A stretch of 62,287 nucleotides of DNA from Lachnospiraceae bacterium. GTDB taxonomy: Bacteria > Bacillota > Clostridia > Lachnospirales > Lachnospiraceae. The position numbers were made by a program, and so were the translations under genes. Shown here piece after piece: positions 51,342 to 60,409 of the stretch. The stretch spans positions 1 through 62,287 of the forward strand of contig JAFUZJ010000043.1 of NCBI GenBank assembly GCA_017476665.1. Direction: 5' to 3'. The notes under the pieces are model-generated. The model was not told the DNA's origin, did no database searches, and worked only from the letters and a program-made list of their open reading frames with translations. Each line of letters opens with the position of its first letter. The stretch's first letter is position 1.

Positions 51342-53046
51342 GATATTGATCCTTTGTCTCCTCCGGCCTGATATAGATCCAGTCCTTGATCTCTGTTCCG
51401 GGATTCCGTTGTTCCAATTCATCCGTCTGCACCACATATCCCTTCATATGCCATTCCTTATGCGTAAAAATATGTTTTACATCCTCTAACGGTACGATTC
51501 GGATCGTTTTCACACCATTTCTCTCCAGATAAGCTATGACTTCTTCCGCAGTCCGGAATCCGTCCAGCCACGGGAACTCATACATTCCTGCCAGCAGTCC
51601 CTTCTCAGGACGTTTTCGAATAACCGTATACTCTGCGTCTCTGATGAGCAAAACGGTCTTTTTCTCTATCTTTCTGCCCTTTGCATGAGCCTTTCGCGGA
51701 TAATCAAGTTCCGTTCCGTCGCCATGTGCCAGGCAAAGCCCCGCCAACGGACACTTATCACACAAAGGTGCCCCATTGGGAATGCAGACACAGGCCCCCA
51801 ATTCCATCATGGCCTGATTAAAATCTCCCGGTCTGTCCCCCGGAATGATCTGCCCGACCTCCTGTTCCACCTGCCGTTTCACCTGGGCATCGGATATCAG
51901 ACGCTCATCCTTGCACAATCTCGCCACCACCCGCATCACATTACCGTCCACGGCCGGCACTGCCTCGCCAAACCCGATGGATGCGATCGCACCGGCTGTA
52001 TAACTGCCGATTCCGCATAATGTAAGCAGATCCGCATAGCTGGAAGGTATCTTTCCGTCAAATTGACTCATAATCTGCACTGCCGCTTTCTGCAGATTGC
52101 GCACCCGATTATAATATCCCAGACCTTCCCAGAGCTTTAACAGCATCTCCTCCTCTGCACCTGCCAGCACTTCCACATTGGGAAGTGCCTTCATAAACCG
52201 CTCAAAATAAGGTTTTACCGCCTCTACCCGGGTCTGCTGCAGCATGATTTCCGAAACCCATATGCGATAGGCATCCGGTTGGTCCCGCCATGGCAAAATA
52301 CGTTTATTTGCATCGTACCACATAAGCAGCGGCGCAGATATCTCCGTCAAAATCTGATCCCCGTTTTCCAGTCTGACCGGCACTTCGGCATCTATCTCTA
52401 TTTTGTCCTCTGCCACATTACAGTCGTATGCGTAAACTTCCACGCCGGCTGTCGCCGCCTCCGTCAGCGCCTCTGCAAATGCGGGCTGAATTTCACGGGC
52501 CGGTCGAAAATACGCCGCACCTTTCATCTGGATCACAAAGATCACGCAGGCTCTGAACCCCTCTCTTCTCGCCTGTATCAGCTCCCGCATATGTTTCACA
52601 GCCCGTTCGGACGGCGCATCCGGAAAGCTCACAACACCGTTTTCTTCCGAGGTGACTCCCTTGACCTCCAGAAAGATCTTTTGTTCCTCCGTCTCCAGAT
52701 AAAAATCAAACCTGGAGTTTCCGTAACAGGTCTCCGGCCGCACCGATACCAGATCCGGAAACAGCTTCTTTTGGAGAAGCCATTCCCCTACCACCTGATT
52801 CGGTGCCTGGGAATCCACATTTACCAGTCTGCCGTTCTTTTCCACCGTCACAAGATCATAGGCGGTGGCACGCTCTTTTTTATCACTGTGCGTCAGCCAT
52901 ACCCGCGCTCCCGGCACCAACAGTTCTCTGCATCTTCCGGTGTTCTTTACATGTATTTTTTCAATTTTATCATTTAACTTCACATAGGCTGTAAACCGAT
53001 TGATCCTCTCAATCCATTCAGCCTGCGCGATGGATGGATACTTCAT
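51271..53046 (-). CDS. SfsA-MutY fusion: DNA-binding sugar-regulon protein plus A/G-specific adenine glycosylase
   Basis: 591 residues in two full modules. Residues 1-~230 are SfsA: RINRFTAYVKLNDKIEKIHV, VKNTGRCRELLVPGARVWL, NSRFDFYLETEEQKIFLEVK and FPDAPSERAVKHMRELIQ. Residues ~235-591 are MutY. Its glycosylase domain has RILPWRDQPDAYRIWVSEIM with the catalytic Glu in SEIMLQQTRVEAV, HhH LTLCGIGSYTAGAIASIGF, catalytic Asp in VPAVDGNVMRVVARL and a 4Fe-4S cluster. Cys spacing there is C-x7-C-x2-C-x5-C (CIPNGAPLCDKCPLAGLC) rather than the common C-x6-C. A NUDIX-like C-terminal domain for 8-oxoG recognition follows (TVLLIRDAEYTVIRKRPEKG; LLAGMYEFPWL). MutY removes A opposite 8-oxoguanine. The join is in frame with no stop or Met start between modules. 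Confidence 0.9.
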   Translation of the reverse strand: MKYPSIAQAEWIERINRFTAYVKLNDKIEKIHVKNTGRCRELLVPGARVWLTHSDKKERATAYDLVTVEKNGRLVNVDSQAPNQVVGEWLLQKKLFPDLVSVRPETCYGNSRFDFYLETEEQKIFLEVKGVTSEENGVVSFPDAPSERAVKHMRELIQARREGFRACVIFVIQMKGAAYFRPAREIQPAFAEALTEAATAGVEVYAYDCNVAEDKIEIDAEVPVRLENGDQILTEISAPLLMWYDANKRILPWRDQPDAYRIWVSEIMLQQTRVEAVKPYFERFMKALPNVEVLAGAEEEMLLKLWEGLGYYNRVRNLQKAAVQIMSQFDGKIPSSYADLLTLCGIGSYTAGAIASIGFGEAVPAVDGNVMRVVARLCKDERLISDAQVKRQVEQEVGQIIPGDRPGDFNQAMMELGACVCIPNGAPLCDKCPLAGLCLAHGDGTELDYPRKAHAKGRKIEKKTVLLIRDAEYTVIRKRPEKGLLAGMYEFPWLDGFRTAEEVIAYLERNGVKTIRIVPLEDVKHIFTHKEWHMKGYVVQTDELEQRNPGTEIKDWIYIRPEETKDQYPMPSAFGAYMKRLQMKLDKPKHT

Positions 53047-53974
53047 CGCTCAAACTCTCTCTTCCCTTCTTTTTCCGATAAGGCACCCTCGCCGCCGGCA
53101 CTGCCTCTGCCGCACTCAACGTGTGCACCGATTGATCATCAAAAAAAATCTGTGCCCCGAAAGCCGCCAAAACAGCTTTTTTCTCCAGACCACCCAGGAA
53201 AAAGGCCTCGTCCACCCTGACCTGCCATGCCCGCAGAGTCCGTATCACCCGCTCATGGGCAGGAGCACTCCGGGCTGTGACCAGTGCTGTGCGGATGGGA
53301 CATTCTCCCGTCTCCGCTGTCAGTCTTTCCTGCAATGCGGACAATTTTTTCAGGAACTGTGCAAACGGTCCCTCTGCCAACGGAGTCCGTGCATTGCGCT
53401 CCTCATTTTCCTCAAAAGCATGCAGTCCCCTTGTCTGAAAGATTCGCTCCGATTCATCCGTAAACAGGACCGCATCCCCGTCAAAGGCAATCCTGATCTG
53501 TGCCGGCCTGCCGTTCCATCCCGCATGGGACGCAAATGTTCCGCCCTGCTCGGTACAGATGATTCCTGCTGCAATTCCACTGTCGATCGCGCACTGCACA
53601 TCCTCTTCACATGCAGAAAGATACAGGTCTGTGTGAAATGCTTCCAGATAAGGCGCCAGAGACGCTCCGCTCACCAACACCGCCCTTGTGATCGGTAAAT
53701 GATAATGCCGTATCGTATGAAATACCCGCAGAGAAGTATCCGGACTGTTGTGGGACATGATGATCACCTCAACCAGCGGATCCTCCCCCGCCTGATTCAA
53801 CGCCAGAAATGATCGGATCAATCCGAATCCCGGCCCCGGTTTCAACGGCACCTGCTCATTGGCAATCTGATAACTGCAATAAGCCGCAACTCCCTGCGTC
53901 TCATAAATGGCATGTTCTTTTGTCAGGTCAAACAATGCCCTGGCCGATATGCCGATCACCATTTTGTCTGCCAT
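53018..53974 (-). CDS. 5'-nucleotidase, cytosolic-I family
   Basis: 318 residues from ATG 53974, AGGAG seven bases upstream (the frame opens at 54037). Resembles the eukaryotic NT5C1/bacterial 5-nucleotidase family (dephosphorylates AMP and other nucleoside monophosphates). N-terminal VIGISARALFDLTKEHAIYE is characteristic, as are VEVIIMSHNSPDTSLRVFHT, ITRAVLVSGASLAPYLEAFH, RIAFDGDAVLFTDESERIFQ (HAD-like DxDxV) and ALVTARSAPAHERVIRTL with FLGGLEKKAVLAAFGAQIFF. 3' end overlaps the sfsA-mutY start by 29 bp. Confidence 0.85.
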   Translation of the reverse strand: MADKMVIGISARALFDLTKEHAIYETQGVAAYCSYQIANEQVPLKPGPGFGLIRSFLALNQAGEDPLVEVIIMSHNSPDTSLRVFHTIRHYHLPITRAVLVSGASLAPYLEAFHTDLYLSACEEDVQCAIDSGIAAGIICTEQGGTFASHAGWNGRPAQIRIAFDGDAVLFTDESERIFQTRGLHAFEENEERNARTPLAEGPFAQFLKKLSALQERLTAETGECPIRTALVTARSAPAHERVIRTLRAWQVRVDEAFFLGGLEKKAVLAAFGAQIFFDDQSVHTLSAAEAVPAARVPYRKKKGRESLSDEVSIHRAG

Positions 53975-54018
53975 GTCGCCGCTCCTTTCTCTATCCACAT
54001 CAGAGCGGCATCCGGACA

Positions 54019-54615
54019 TTAGCGCAAACGATTGCACTCATACTTTTCCAATGTCAGCAGGCAGGATCGTAACGACGCATATCTCTCCTGTGTCTCTCCG
54101 TCCGGCACCTCTATGTCACAGGCGACTGCCATGGTTGTGATCATATCGTCCGTAATGCGGTGATGCAATCCGGCCAGAATATTCAGCCTGTCCTCATAGG
54201 ATGTGGCATCCAGAAACTCCAGGAGCTGCGGATCCAAACCGCTTGTTTCCTCCGGAAGGCTTTCCTCTGCATGATTCTCCTCTGCCGGAACCCCTTGCGG
54301 CTTTTCCGTCTGGATCTTCCCATCCGTTTCCTGCGTGGTTCCCGCGGCATGTTTCCGCTCTCGCTCTGCCTTGCGCTCTTCATTATCGCTCTGCAGTTCA
54401 AAACGATATTTCTGTGCCGCGTCAGGATACTTCTGCCTGTCCACCTCACTCAGGAACATATCGAGAGGTCTGGCATATGTTTTAAAATCTCCATACAGGG
54501 CCTGATATACCACCAGCTGCTCATCCGTTTCCGTATGCTGTGCTATTGCCGTGATCTGATATAGATTTCCTTTAAAGTGTTTATAGATTTCATGAGGTCT
54601 GGGAATAAATGACAT
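54019..54615 (-). CDS. DUF1653-domain protein
   Basis: 198 residues from ATG 54615, AAAGGAG eight bases upstream. The N-terminal ~65 residues are DUF1653 (IPRPHEIYKHFKGNLYQITA; EQLVVYQALYGDFKTYARPL), usually a small stand-alone domain. Then a hydrophilic, disordered, basic-acidic linker (ERKAERERKHAAGTTQETDG) and a helical C-terminal domain (LLEFLDATSYEDRLNILAGL, YASLRSCLLTLEKYEC). No known function. It overlaps the upstream part of the frame of the nucleotidase but not its real start. Confidence 0.8.
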   Translation of the reverse strand: MSFIPRPHEIYKHFKGNLYQITAIAQHTETDEQLVVYQALYGDFKTYARPLDMFLSEVDRQKYPDAAQKYRFELQSDNEERKAERERKHAAGTTQETDGKIQTEKPQGVPAEENHAEESLPEETSGLDPQLLEFLDATSYEDRLNILAGLHHRITDDMITTMAVACDIEVPDGETQERYASLRSCLLTLEKYECNRLR

Positions 54616-54745
54616 TTGCAAAACTCCTTTCGGCAAGCGTCTCTCAAACGAGCCATAACGATTTACTCATAAAGAGTATACCCCTATTTTATACAAATGT
54701 CATGCAAATCTTTTGTCGAAATCTGTCATTCCCGGAATTCTGTTC

Positions 54746-55132
54746 TTATAAAGTAAAAAACTGGTATTCAAATTCACATCTGTCCTCCGGGGACGCGCAG
54801 GGGAAGTTCTCCGCCAACACTTTCAGACGCTGCATCAACGCCTCCCGCTCCGCAGAATCCAATCGATCGATCTTTCTGTGATGAATCGTAAATGTGTAAG
54901 TGCGCTCCGTATTCTTCTCCACCACTCTGTTTAGTGTAATTCCGCAATGTGCATATCCCATCTGCGTTAATTGCTCCTCGGTTTCCCTTAACAGCACTTT
55001 TTCCTGCTCTCTGTAAAACTGCTCTTACTCCGCCAATTCCAACTGCTCCTGCCCGCGCACCGTCTCCTTTATACAAAACCCGATTATTCCCACTAAGACA
55101 AGCACCGCGATCCCATACAAATAATTTTTCAT
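54746..55132 (-). pseudogene. Small membrane-anchored protein interrupted by a nonsense codon
   Basis: A frame from ATG 55132, with an ideal ribosome binding site GAGGAGGT eight bases upstream, encodes MKNYLYGIAVLVLVGIIGFC and continues to EQLELAE. It is then stopped by TAA at 55025-55027 (codon 36). The same frame continues directly as EQFYREQEKVLLRETEEQL and runs 93 more codons to TAA-terminated FEYQFFTL at 54746. So one substitution would restore a 128-residue protein with a single N-terminal membrane helix and a soluble tail (AHCGITLNRVVEKNTERTYT; KLVLAENFPCASPEDRCEF-like end). A true inactivating mutation, a sequencing error or a suppressed stop are all possible. The shorter downstream frame could reinitiate at 54997. 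Confidence 0.7.
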
Positions 55133-55231
55133 AATAAAATACCTCCTCATCCGATGTCATTGATCTCTGACGTTCTGATAAGAAGGTATCATATTTTCAG
55201 TCCATAAAAAGTACCTTGATCCGTTTGCATG

Positions 55232-55747
55232 CTATTTTTTCAAAATACGGAACCATATCTCACTGACACTGTTGTAGATAAGTATGATCCCGATCAGCCG
55301 CACAATGATCGTCGCTGTGCCAAACGGGTTCGCCACAATCAGGATACCGAAACCGACGGTGAGCAGGGAGAATACCAACGACACCTGCCAACCGGTAAAT
55401 CCGCTCTTTTTATAAGAGATTGCATGCATGAACCCGAAGGCACCGTACAAAATAATACCGGACCCGGCTATGATAGGAAACACCGAAATGATCAGTTCCG
55501 GATTCAGCAGAATCACCAATCCCGCAATTGCCGTCACAATTGCCCCCACCCATGGAAATACCGCCATCTCTACACTGTCCTTGCGCACCAGCAGCGATAC
55601 AATTGCGACAATCGCACTGATCAGCAGACCGGCTCCCAGCACCTTAACAGCAACCGTCAGGGTATCTCCCGGATAAATGACCAACACGGCCCCCAATACG
55701 ATAATAACAACCAGGTAAAAAAATTGCGACAACTTCGAGTTCTTCAT
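55232..55747 (-). CDS. DUF308/HdeD-like membrane protein
   Basis: 171 residues from ATG 55747 (MKNSKLSQFFYLVVIIVLGA). Six hydrophobic segments in pairs, with the repeated pattern of the DUF308 family: FFYLVVIIVLGAVLVIYPGD, AGLLISAIVAIVSLL, VGAIVTAIAGLVILLNPELI, GIILYGAFGFMHAI, SLVFSLLTVGFGILIVANPF and ATIIVRLIGIILIYNSVSEI. Related to acid-resistance protein HdeD of E. coli by fold, function in Firmicutes unknown. A GTG at 55756 is an alternative start. Confidence 0.85.
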   Translation of the reverse strand: MKNSKLSQFFYLVVIIVLGAVLVIYPGDTLTVAVKVLGAGLLISAIVAIVSLLVRKDSVEMAVFPWVGAIVTAIAGLVILLNPELIISVFPIIAGSGIILYGAFGFMHAISYKKSGFTGWQVSLVFSLLTVGFGILIVANPFGTATIIVRLIGIILIYNSVSEIWFRILKK

Positions 55748-55790
55748 CGTTTTCACCCCCGCTTATGAAGCAATGCTTCTCTTTTGAATG

Positions 55791-58373
55791 TTATTCTACC
55801 ATATTTTCCCTTTTTTGAACAGTTCCTATGCCTTGTCTTTTTTTTCGCTTTTGGAAATCATACCAGATGATACAAAACCCGATCCCACTGACCAGTGTAA
55901 CAACTGCTCCCTGCCATTTTCCGAAAGGCTTATACTCCATTTCCAGCACATAGTCTCCCTGCTGCAGATCAAAAGCCATCAATGTCCCTCCGAACAACTT
56001 AGGCTCCTTCACCTCTCCGTTTAGCTTCACCTCCCAGCCTCTCTCATAGGGAACGCTCAGGATCAATCTGCCTTCCTTTTGCAGCTTTATGCTTCCCCGG
56101 AGATGGGTACTGTCATAACTCACCTGTTCCAGGTGATCCTCCGCCAGAGAATCCATGACCTTCATCAGCACATTTCGGTTCATGCGGTAAATATCCGCGG
56201 AAATTTTTCGGGAATCATCCTCTTTATCGTTATTGGTGATGCGCACGGATTCACCCGCCTTCAAATATCCCAGATACAGGATCGACCCTTTCTTAAGGTT
56301 GTTCCATTCCATCCCATCCGGCGTCGTACCGTATGTCTTGACCTTCTGTGTACCCGCCGCAGTGATGATCCCGTAATAGATCCCGTCCTGCTCCGCCCTG
56401 TATTCCACATCGTCGCCGTTGGATTTCTTACTGCAGATTTCAAACAGCCTCTCATCTATTCCCAGGTCATGCACCATCTGATTCTGCAGCCTCAACGCAC
56501 TGCCCGAGTAGCCATCGGGAAGATCATATCCTGTCGGCGCCACATATCCGAACGGCAGCGTATCCTGTATCTGATAAAGTGTGATTCCGTTTTCTTCTTC
56601 CATCGGAACATAAAGGGAATTCTCATATTCGCCGGAATCCCCGAACATGTATTTCACGTTTAAAAGTGCCGATGTGAACGCTGTTGCACCGTCAAAGTCA
56701 TAGAAAACCTTGCTGTAGCGCATCCCCAGCCTCTCGTAGAGATCCATCACCGCCGAGTTCATGGTGGAAGAAAAGACCGTCGCCGTGGGATACCCCACCA
56801 GAGTCCCGTCATTTTTGGTTTTCCGCTTAAATTTCTCGATTCGATACAGACTGTTCTCTGTCTCTGCCGTGCGTTCGTACAGCGCTTTATAATCCTCCAG
56901 ATTCTCCAGATAAGCAGACCGACTCACATTGCTCACGCTGGTCACGCCGGTGTTGATACAGGTTTCCAACACCATTGCCGCCACCGCAAGACCGACCAGG
57001 ATCCTACGCGTACTCCCGCTCTGATTCCGATATCCCAGATACAGAAGCACCGCATAAATCGTCACAAACAAAAGGGTCAGCCACTCCACCCCCGGCAGAA
57101 TATCCTCATGGGTCGCAAACTGCTCCACAAACACCATGATCACTGCCACCGCCACATAGACATGTATCACCCGTTCCTTCTGTTCCTTTCGGGCAAAGTC
57201 CAAAGAAACCACCCCGTCATAGCACATCACCAGAATCAAAAAAATATAAATAAATGATTGTCTGCCCGGCAAAGAATCCGGATAATTCAGACCATGCCAG
57301 ATGAAATCCAGCAGATTTGTGCTGAATCCCAGTAAAATGAATCCCGCCAGTGCCATCATGCCAAAGCGCCTGCGCGCCGGTATCCTCTCATTCAAAACAT
57401 AAAGCGGCACGCATAGAAACGCACTGACGCCGCAATAAATATTGGGCCAATGATCCAACCCTTTTTCCACAGATACGGCCACACAATGTCTGGCCAGCAT
57501 CTCCATCACAGAAAAATAACTCTCCACTTTTTGCGGAAAAGAAATATCTCCGAAGTCAGTGGTCAGGATCGCACAGACCTCGGGAATCAGCAAGATGGCC
57601 GCCATCCCGCCGGCAAGCAGCGAAAAAACCACAAAGTCCCCGAGAGAATAAAATTTATCCCACCAGCCCTTTTTCATGCAGACTAAATAGATATAATAAA
57701 ACACCAGAAAAATACAGATCATGATGGAAATATAGTAATTCGTCAGAATGGACAATGCCAGTGTAATACAATACAGGAAGGGTTTCTGCTTAAACACCAG
57801 CCGTTCCAGTCCCATCAGGATCAGCGGCAGCAGGATCACACAGTCCAGCCACATAATGTTCCAGTTATACGCCGCCAGAAAACCGGACAATGCATATCCC
57901 AGTGAGAAAAACAGCGCCATTCCCTGCCGGTATGTACGGCCATGCCATATATCAGACTTCTCCGCAACCTCCGGGAGCCCTGTCTCTCCTCTCCTGAAGA
58001 AATACGCATACGCAGTCAACCCGCACAACCCGATCTTGACCACCACCAGGTAAGTCAGGAACTCCATATAGTGAGCCTCAGGGATCAACAATCCCAGCCA
58101 ATGAAACGGACTGGCCAGATAATAGACATACAGCGCCAGAAAATTTGACCCAATCCCCACATTCCAGGTATAGTCTGTCCCCCTGCCGCTTTTCACGGAA
58201 CGCATAAATTCCGAAAAAAAGGGCATATACTGATGATACATGTCCGTGCTCAAAAAACTTCTGTCTCCAAACGGATAGATCCCGTCTACCGCAAAGACGA
58301 CCAGCATGATAAATATCGGCAGAAAAAATGCCGCTATTCCCATTTTTTTTAATCCTGACTTTCTGTCACCCAT
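55791..58373 (-). CDS. YfhO-like large membrane protein
   Basis: 860 residues from ATG 58373 (MGDRKSGLKKMGIAAFFLPI), GAGG upstream. About 12-14 membrane segments fill the first ~460 residues, e.g. FFLPIFIMLVVFAVDGIYPF and WLGLLIPEAHYMEFLTYLVV, and a large extracytoplasmic C-terminal region (ERLGMRYSKVFYDFDGATAF; RTYFGTTPDGMEWNNLKK-like TYGTTPDGMEWNNLKKGSI) precedes a last membrane segment (FGKWQGAVVTLVSGIGFCII). YfhO in Bacillus is thought to glycosylate lipoteichoic acid; the architecture here fits a GT-C-type glycosyltransferase acting on lipid-linked sugar outside. The conserved block LSTDMYHQYMPFFSEFMRSV near the start is typical. Confidence 0.85.
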   Translation of the reverse strand: MGDRKSGLKKMGIAAFFLPIFIMLVVFAVDGIYPFGDRSFLSTDMYHQYMPFFSEFMRSVKSGRGTDYTWNVGIGSNFLALYVYYLASPFHWLGLLIPEAHYMEFLTYLVVVKIGLCGLTAYAYFFRRGETGLPEVAEKSDIWHGRTYRQGMALFFSLGYALSGFLAAYNWNIMWLDCVILLPLILMGLERLVFKQKPFLYCITLALSILTNYYISIMICIFLVFYYIYLVCMKKGWWDKFYSLGDFVVFSLLAGGMAAILLIPEVCAILTTDFGDISFPQKVESYFSVMEMLARHCVAVSVEKGLDHWPNIYCGVSAFLCVPLYVLNERIPARRRFGMMALAGFILLGFSTNLLDFIWHGLNYPDSLPGRQSFIYIFLILVMCYDGVVSLDFARKEQKERVIHVYVAVAVIMVFVEQFATHEDILPGVEWLTLLFVTIYAVLLYLGYRNQSGSTRRILVGLAVAAMVLETCINTGVTSVSNVSRSAYLENLEDYKALYERTAETENSLYRIEKFKRKTKNDGTLVGYPTATVFSSTMNSAVMDLYERLGMRYSKVFYDFDGATAFTSALLNVKYMFGDSGEYENSLYVPMEEENGITLYQIQDTLPFGYVAPTGYDLPDGYSGSALRLQNQMVHDLGIDERLFEICSKKSNGDDVEYRAEQDGIYYGIITAAGTQKVKTYGTTPDGMEWNNLKKGSILYLGYLKAGESVRITNNDKEDDSRKISADIYRMNRNVLMKVMDSLAEDHLEQVSYDSTHLRGSIKLQKEGRLILSVPYERGWEVKLNGEVKEPKLFGGTLMAFDLQQGDYVLEMEYKPFGKWQGAVVTLVSGIGFCIIWYDFQKRKKRQGIGTVQKRENMVE

Positions 58374-58426
58374 GACCAACCTCACTGCATATACTATTCT
58401 ATATCGATCGGATAGGACTCACACAT

Positions 58427-59113
58427 ATGTCGCCAATACCATCCTCACACCCTGCGCATCCCGGTCCCTGCATTGCAATCCTGGGGCGCAGGAAAGACAC
58501 AAAAAATTATGAAAACTTTCTTCGGTGCAACGGTTTTTCATTTGTCACCACGCTGACGCCCGAAGATGTCTGCTGCTGTGCCGGACTCCTTCTGCCCGGC
58601 GGCGGAGATATCACGCCCGGATTCTTCGGAGAAAAAAATAATGGTTCAGACCATATTGACACGGAACTGGATATTCTCCAGCTTCAGGCGCTGGAGCTCT
58701 GCATCAGACAGCACAAACCCGTCCTCGGTATCTGCAAAGGCATGCAGCTGATCAACGTGGCGTTTGGCGGAACCATTCTGCAGGATATGCCCTGCCGCAG
58801 TCTGCATCTGTATTCGGGACAGGATCTGTATCATCCGGTCTGCACCGACCAAACTTCCGTTCTGCATAAACTGTATGGCCCCTGTGTTACACACACCAGT
58901 GTAAACTCTGCCCACCATCAGTGTCTGCATCGCCTTGGGAAAAATCTTCAGATCATACAACGCTGCACTCTGGACAATTGTCCGGAAGCCATCGCTCACA
59001 ATGCGCTTCCCATTCTCGGCGTCCAATGGCATCCCGAACGTCTCGACCCTGTGCAGACTACGCTGTCGGGGGCACCGATCCTCTCTTTCTTCCTGGCACA
59101 GGCAGGGCATTGA
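58427..59113 (+). CDS. Class I glutamine amidotransferase-like peptidase C26
   Basis: 228 residues. Resembles gamma-glutamyl-gamma-aminobutyrate hydrolase (PuuD) and relatives: GLLLPGGGDITPGFFGEKNN, nucleophile Cys103 in VLGICKGMQLINVAFGG, SVNSAHHQCLHRLG and catalytic His-Glu in LGVQWHPERL. It may hydrolyse gamma-glutamyl compounds; substrate not determined. The ribosome binding site is weak (AGGACT). It runs divergent from yfhO and converges on the Mbeg1-like gene with a 56-bp overlap. Confidence 0.85.
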   Translation: MSPIPSSHPAHPGPCIAILGRRKDTKNYENFLRCNGFSFVTTLTPEDVCCCAGLLLPGGGDITPGFFGEKNNGSDHIDTELDILQLQALELCIRQHKPVLGICKGMQLINVAFGGTILQDMPCRSLHLYSGQDLYHPVCTDQTSVLHKLYGPCVTHTSVNSAHHQCLHRLGKNLQIIQRCTLDNCPEAIAHNALPILGVQWHPERLDPVQTTLSGAPILSFFLAQAGH

Positions 59114-60236
59114 TGGGTTTCGTTTCCTCCTGTGCCCGCAGGATCCCCCAAAAAGCATCCACATTCCTGCGCAAGATTCCCATTGTATTTCCATCCACCT
59201 TCCGAAATGCCCGGACAAGTCTGCCCACATTACTTTTCCAGTCAGCGGCAAAGTCCAGCACACTCTCCGTCTGGGTTTCCGACACAATCTGATACATTGT
59301 ATCCACCATCAGTTTTCGCTGTTCCTCGTTCATCGAAAAGATCCATTGGTTGAGCGCGTTATCCGTGCGATGTACCGACGGATAAATATCCTTCAGCAAT
59401 ACAAACCGCCCGTTCCGGATCTTCCACCGGAACGGATCATGCTGTACCGGTCCGTAACTTCTGGCCGCAACTGCCCGGTATCTGTTATCCCCGGATAACA
59501 GCATTCCAACGATTGAAAACGCCGGAAGATATTTCACCACCCTGTCTGCGATCGCTGCATAGCGCATGGAGCGGAATATCTCCGGTCGGAATCCCGGTCC
59601 GTCCATATTGTAGATCCGCAAAATCCGGCTGCGCACCTCAGATGCGCAATACATCGCCCCATATACGGCAAAATTTCCGCCTTTGGAATGTCCTCCCACA
59701 TAAAACGGACCAGAAAAACACCTGGCCACCGTATTCAGATATCTGACTGCCATTGTCTGTCCCGGAACCGGACAGAGAAACGCCATGTTGAAGTCTTCCT
59801 TCCATCCCACAAAGGTTTCATCCGTTCCTCTGAATGCTACATACACCGTCCCGTCCTCCAACAGAAAAGTAACCGCTGCGAACTGCACTTCCCGTGTCTT
59901 TTCCACCAGATTCACATAACAGTTTAACCTTAGATTCGCAAATCTCCTGCTCTCGGACATCCATGCGAACAATGTCCGATTCTCTCTTGCAAAAATGATC
60001 TTGTGAAATAATCTTTCCCGGTGCGGATGATGTCTCAGACTTTTTAAAGTCACAGAGGCATGATCTCCCTTCAGCCCGGGAACCATGCCGTCAAACCTCA
60101 AATATGCCAGCTGACAGAGCAAAAGGCTGTCCACATCATTAAACGCATAGGCTCCAAAAGGCATTTTCCCGTAGGTTTTTAAATAGGTTTCCACCGTATC
60201 TGTCCTGTTTCCGAAAAAACTTCTCCACAGTTTCAT
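59058..60236 (-). CDS. Mbeg1-like (DUF2974) lipase-fold protein
   Basis: 392 residues, cytosolic by sequence. Alpha/beta hydrolase of the Mbeg1-like group of Clostridia: FNDVDSLLLCQLAYLRFDGM near the N-terminus, VTFLLEDGTVYVAFRGTDET, WKEDFNMAFLCPVPGQTMAV, then nucleophile elbow FYVGGHSKGGNFAVYGAMYC. The catalytic Asp and His may be in YNMDGPGF and YGPVQHDPF. Called lipase-like, with no tested substrate. 3' end overlaps the C26 gene (convergent). Confidence 0.82.
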   Translation of the reverse strand: MKLWRSFFGNRTDTVETYLKTYGKMPFGAYAFNDVDSLLLCQLAYLRFDGMVPGLKGDHASVTLKSLRHHPHRERLFHKIIFARENRTLFAWMSESRRFANLRLNCYVNLVEKTREVQFAAVTFLLEDGTVYVAFRGTDETFVGWKEDFNMAFLCPVPGQTMAVRYLNTVARCFSGPFYVGGHSKGGNFAVYGAMYCASEVRSRILRIYNMDGPGFRPEIFRSMRYAAIADRVVKYLPAFSIVGMLLSGDNRYRAVAARSYGPVQHDPFRWKIRNGRFVLLKDIYPSVHRTDNALNQWIFSMNEEQRKLMVDTMYQIVSETQTESVLDFAADWKSNVGRLVRAFRKVDGNTMGILRRNVDAFWGILRAQEETKPINALPVPGRKRGSVPPTA

Positions 60237-60339
60237 ATTTTACCATATCCTTCCAAGACTTCAAGTATGAACGATATAAACTCTGCCATTATTATATCTT
60301 TTGAGCGGAATGATATGCAGCTATAACTACAGAAAGCCA

Positions 60340-60392
60340 AAAAGAGGCCGTCATCCGGCTGAATGCAATCAGCCCAAATGACAGCCTCTTTC
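60340..60392 (-). terminator. Terminator of citrate synthase, nested hairpin
   Basis: Outer stem AAGAGGC / GCCTCTT with GTCAT / ATGAC (60342-60353, 60378-60390) and a perfect inner stem GGCTGA / TCAGCC (60357-60362, 60369-60374). On the minus strand a TTTTT run follows. Located 18 bp after the stop at 60410. Confidence 0.85.
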
Positions 60393-60409
60393 TCATTTTG
60401 TAATCTATT

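Noticed and set aside
54774-55160. 128-codon frame in a different frame over the interrupted gene
   Set aside because: Composition is unnatural (Gly/Ala-rich, no family), while the interrupted frame has a good ribosome binding site and a plausible membrane protein.
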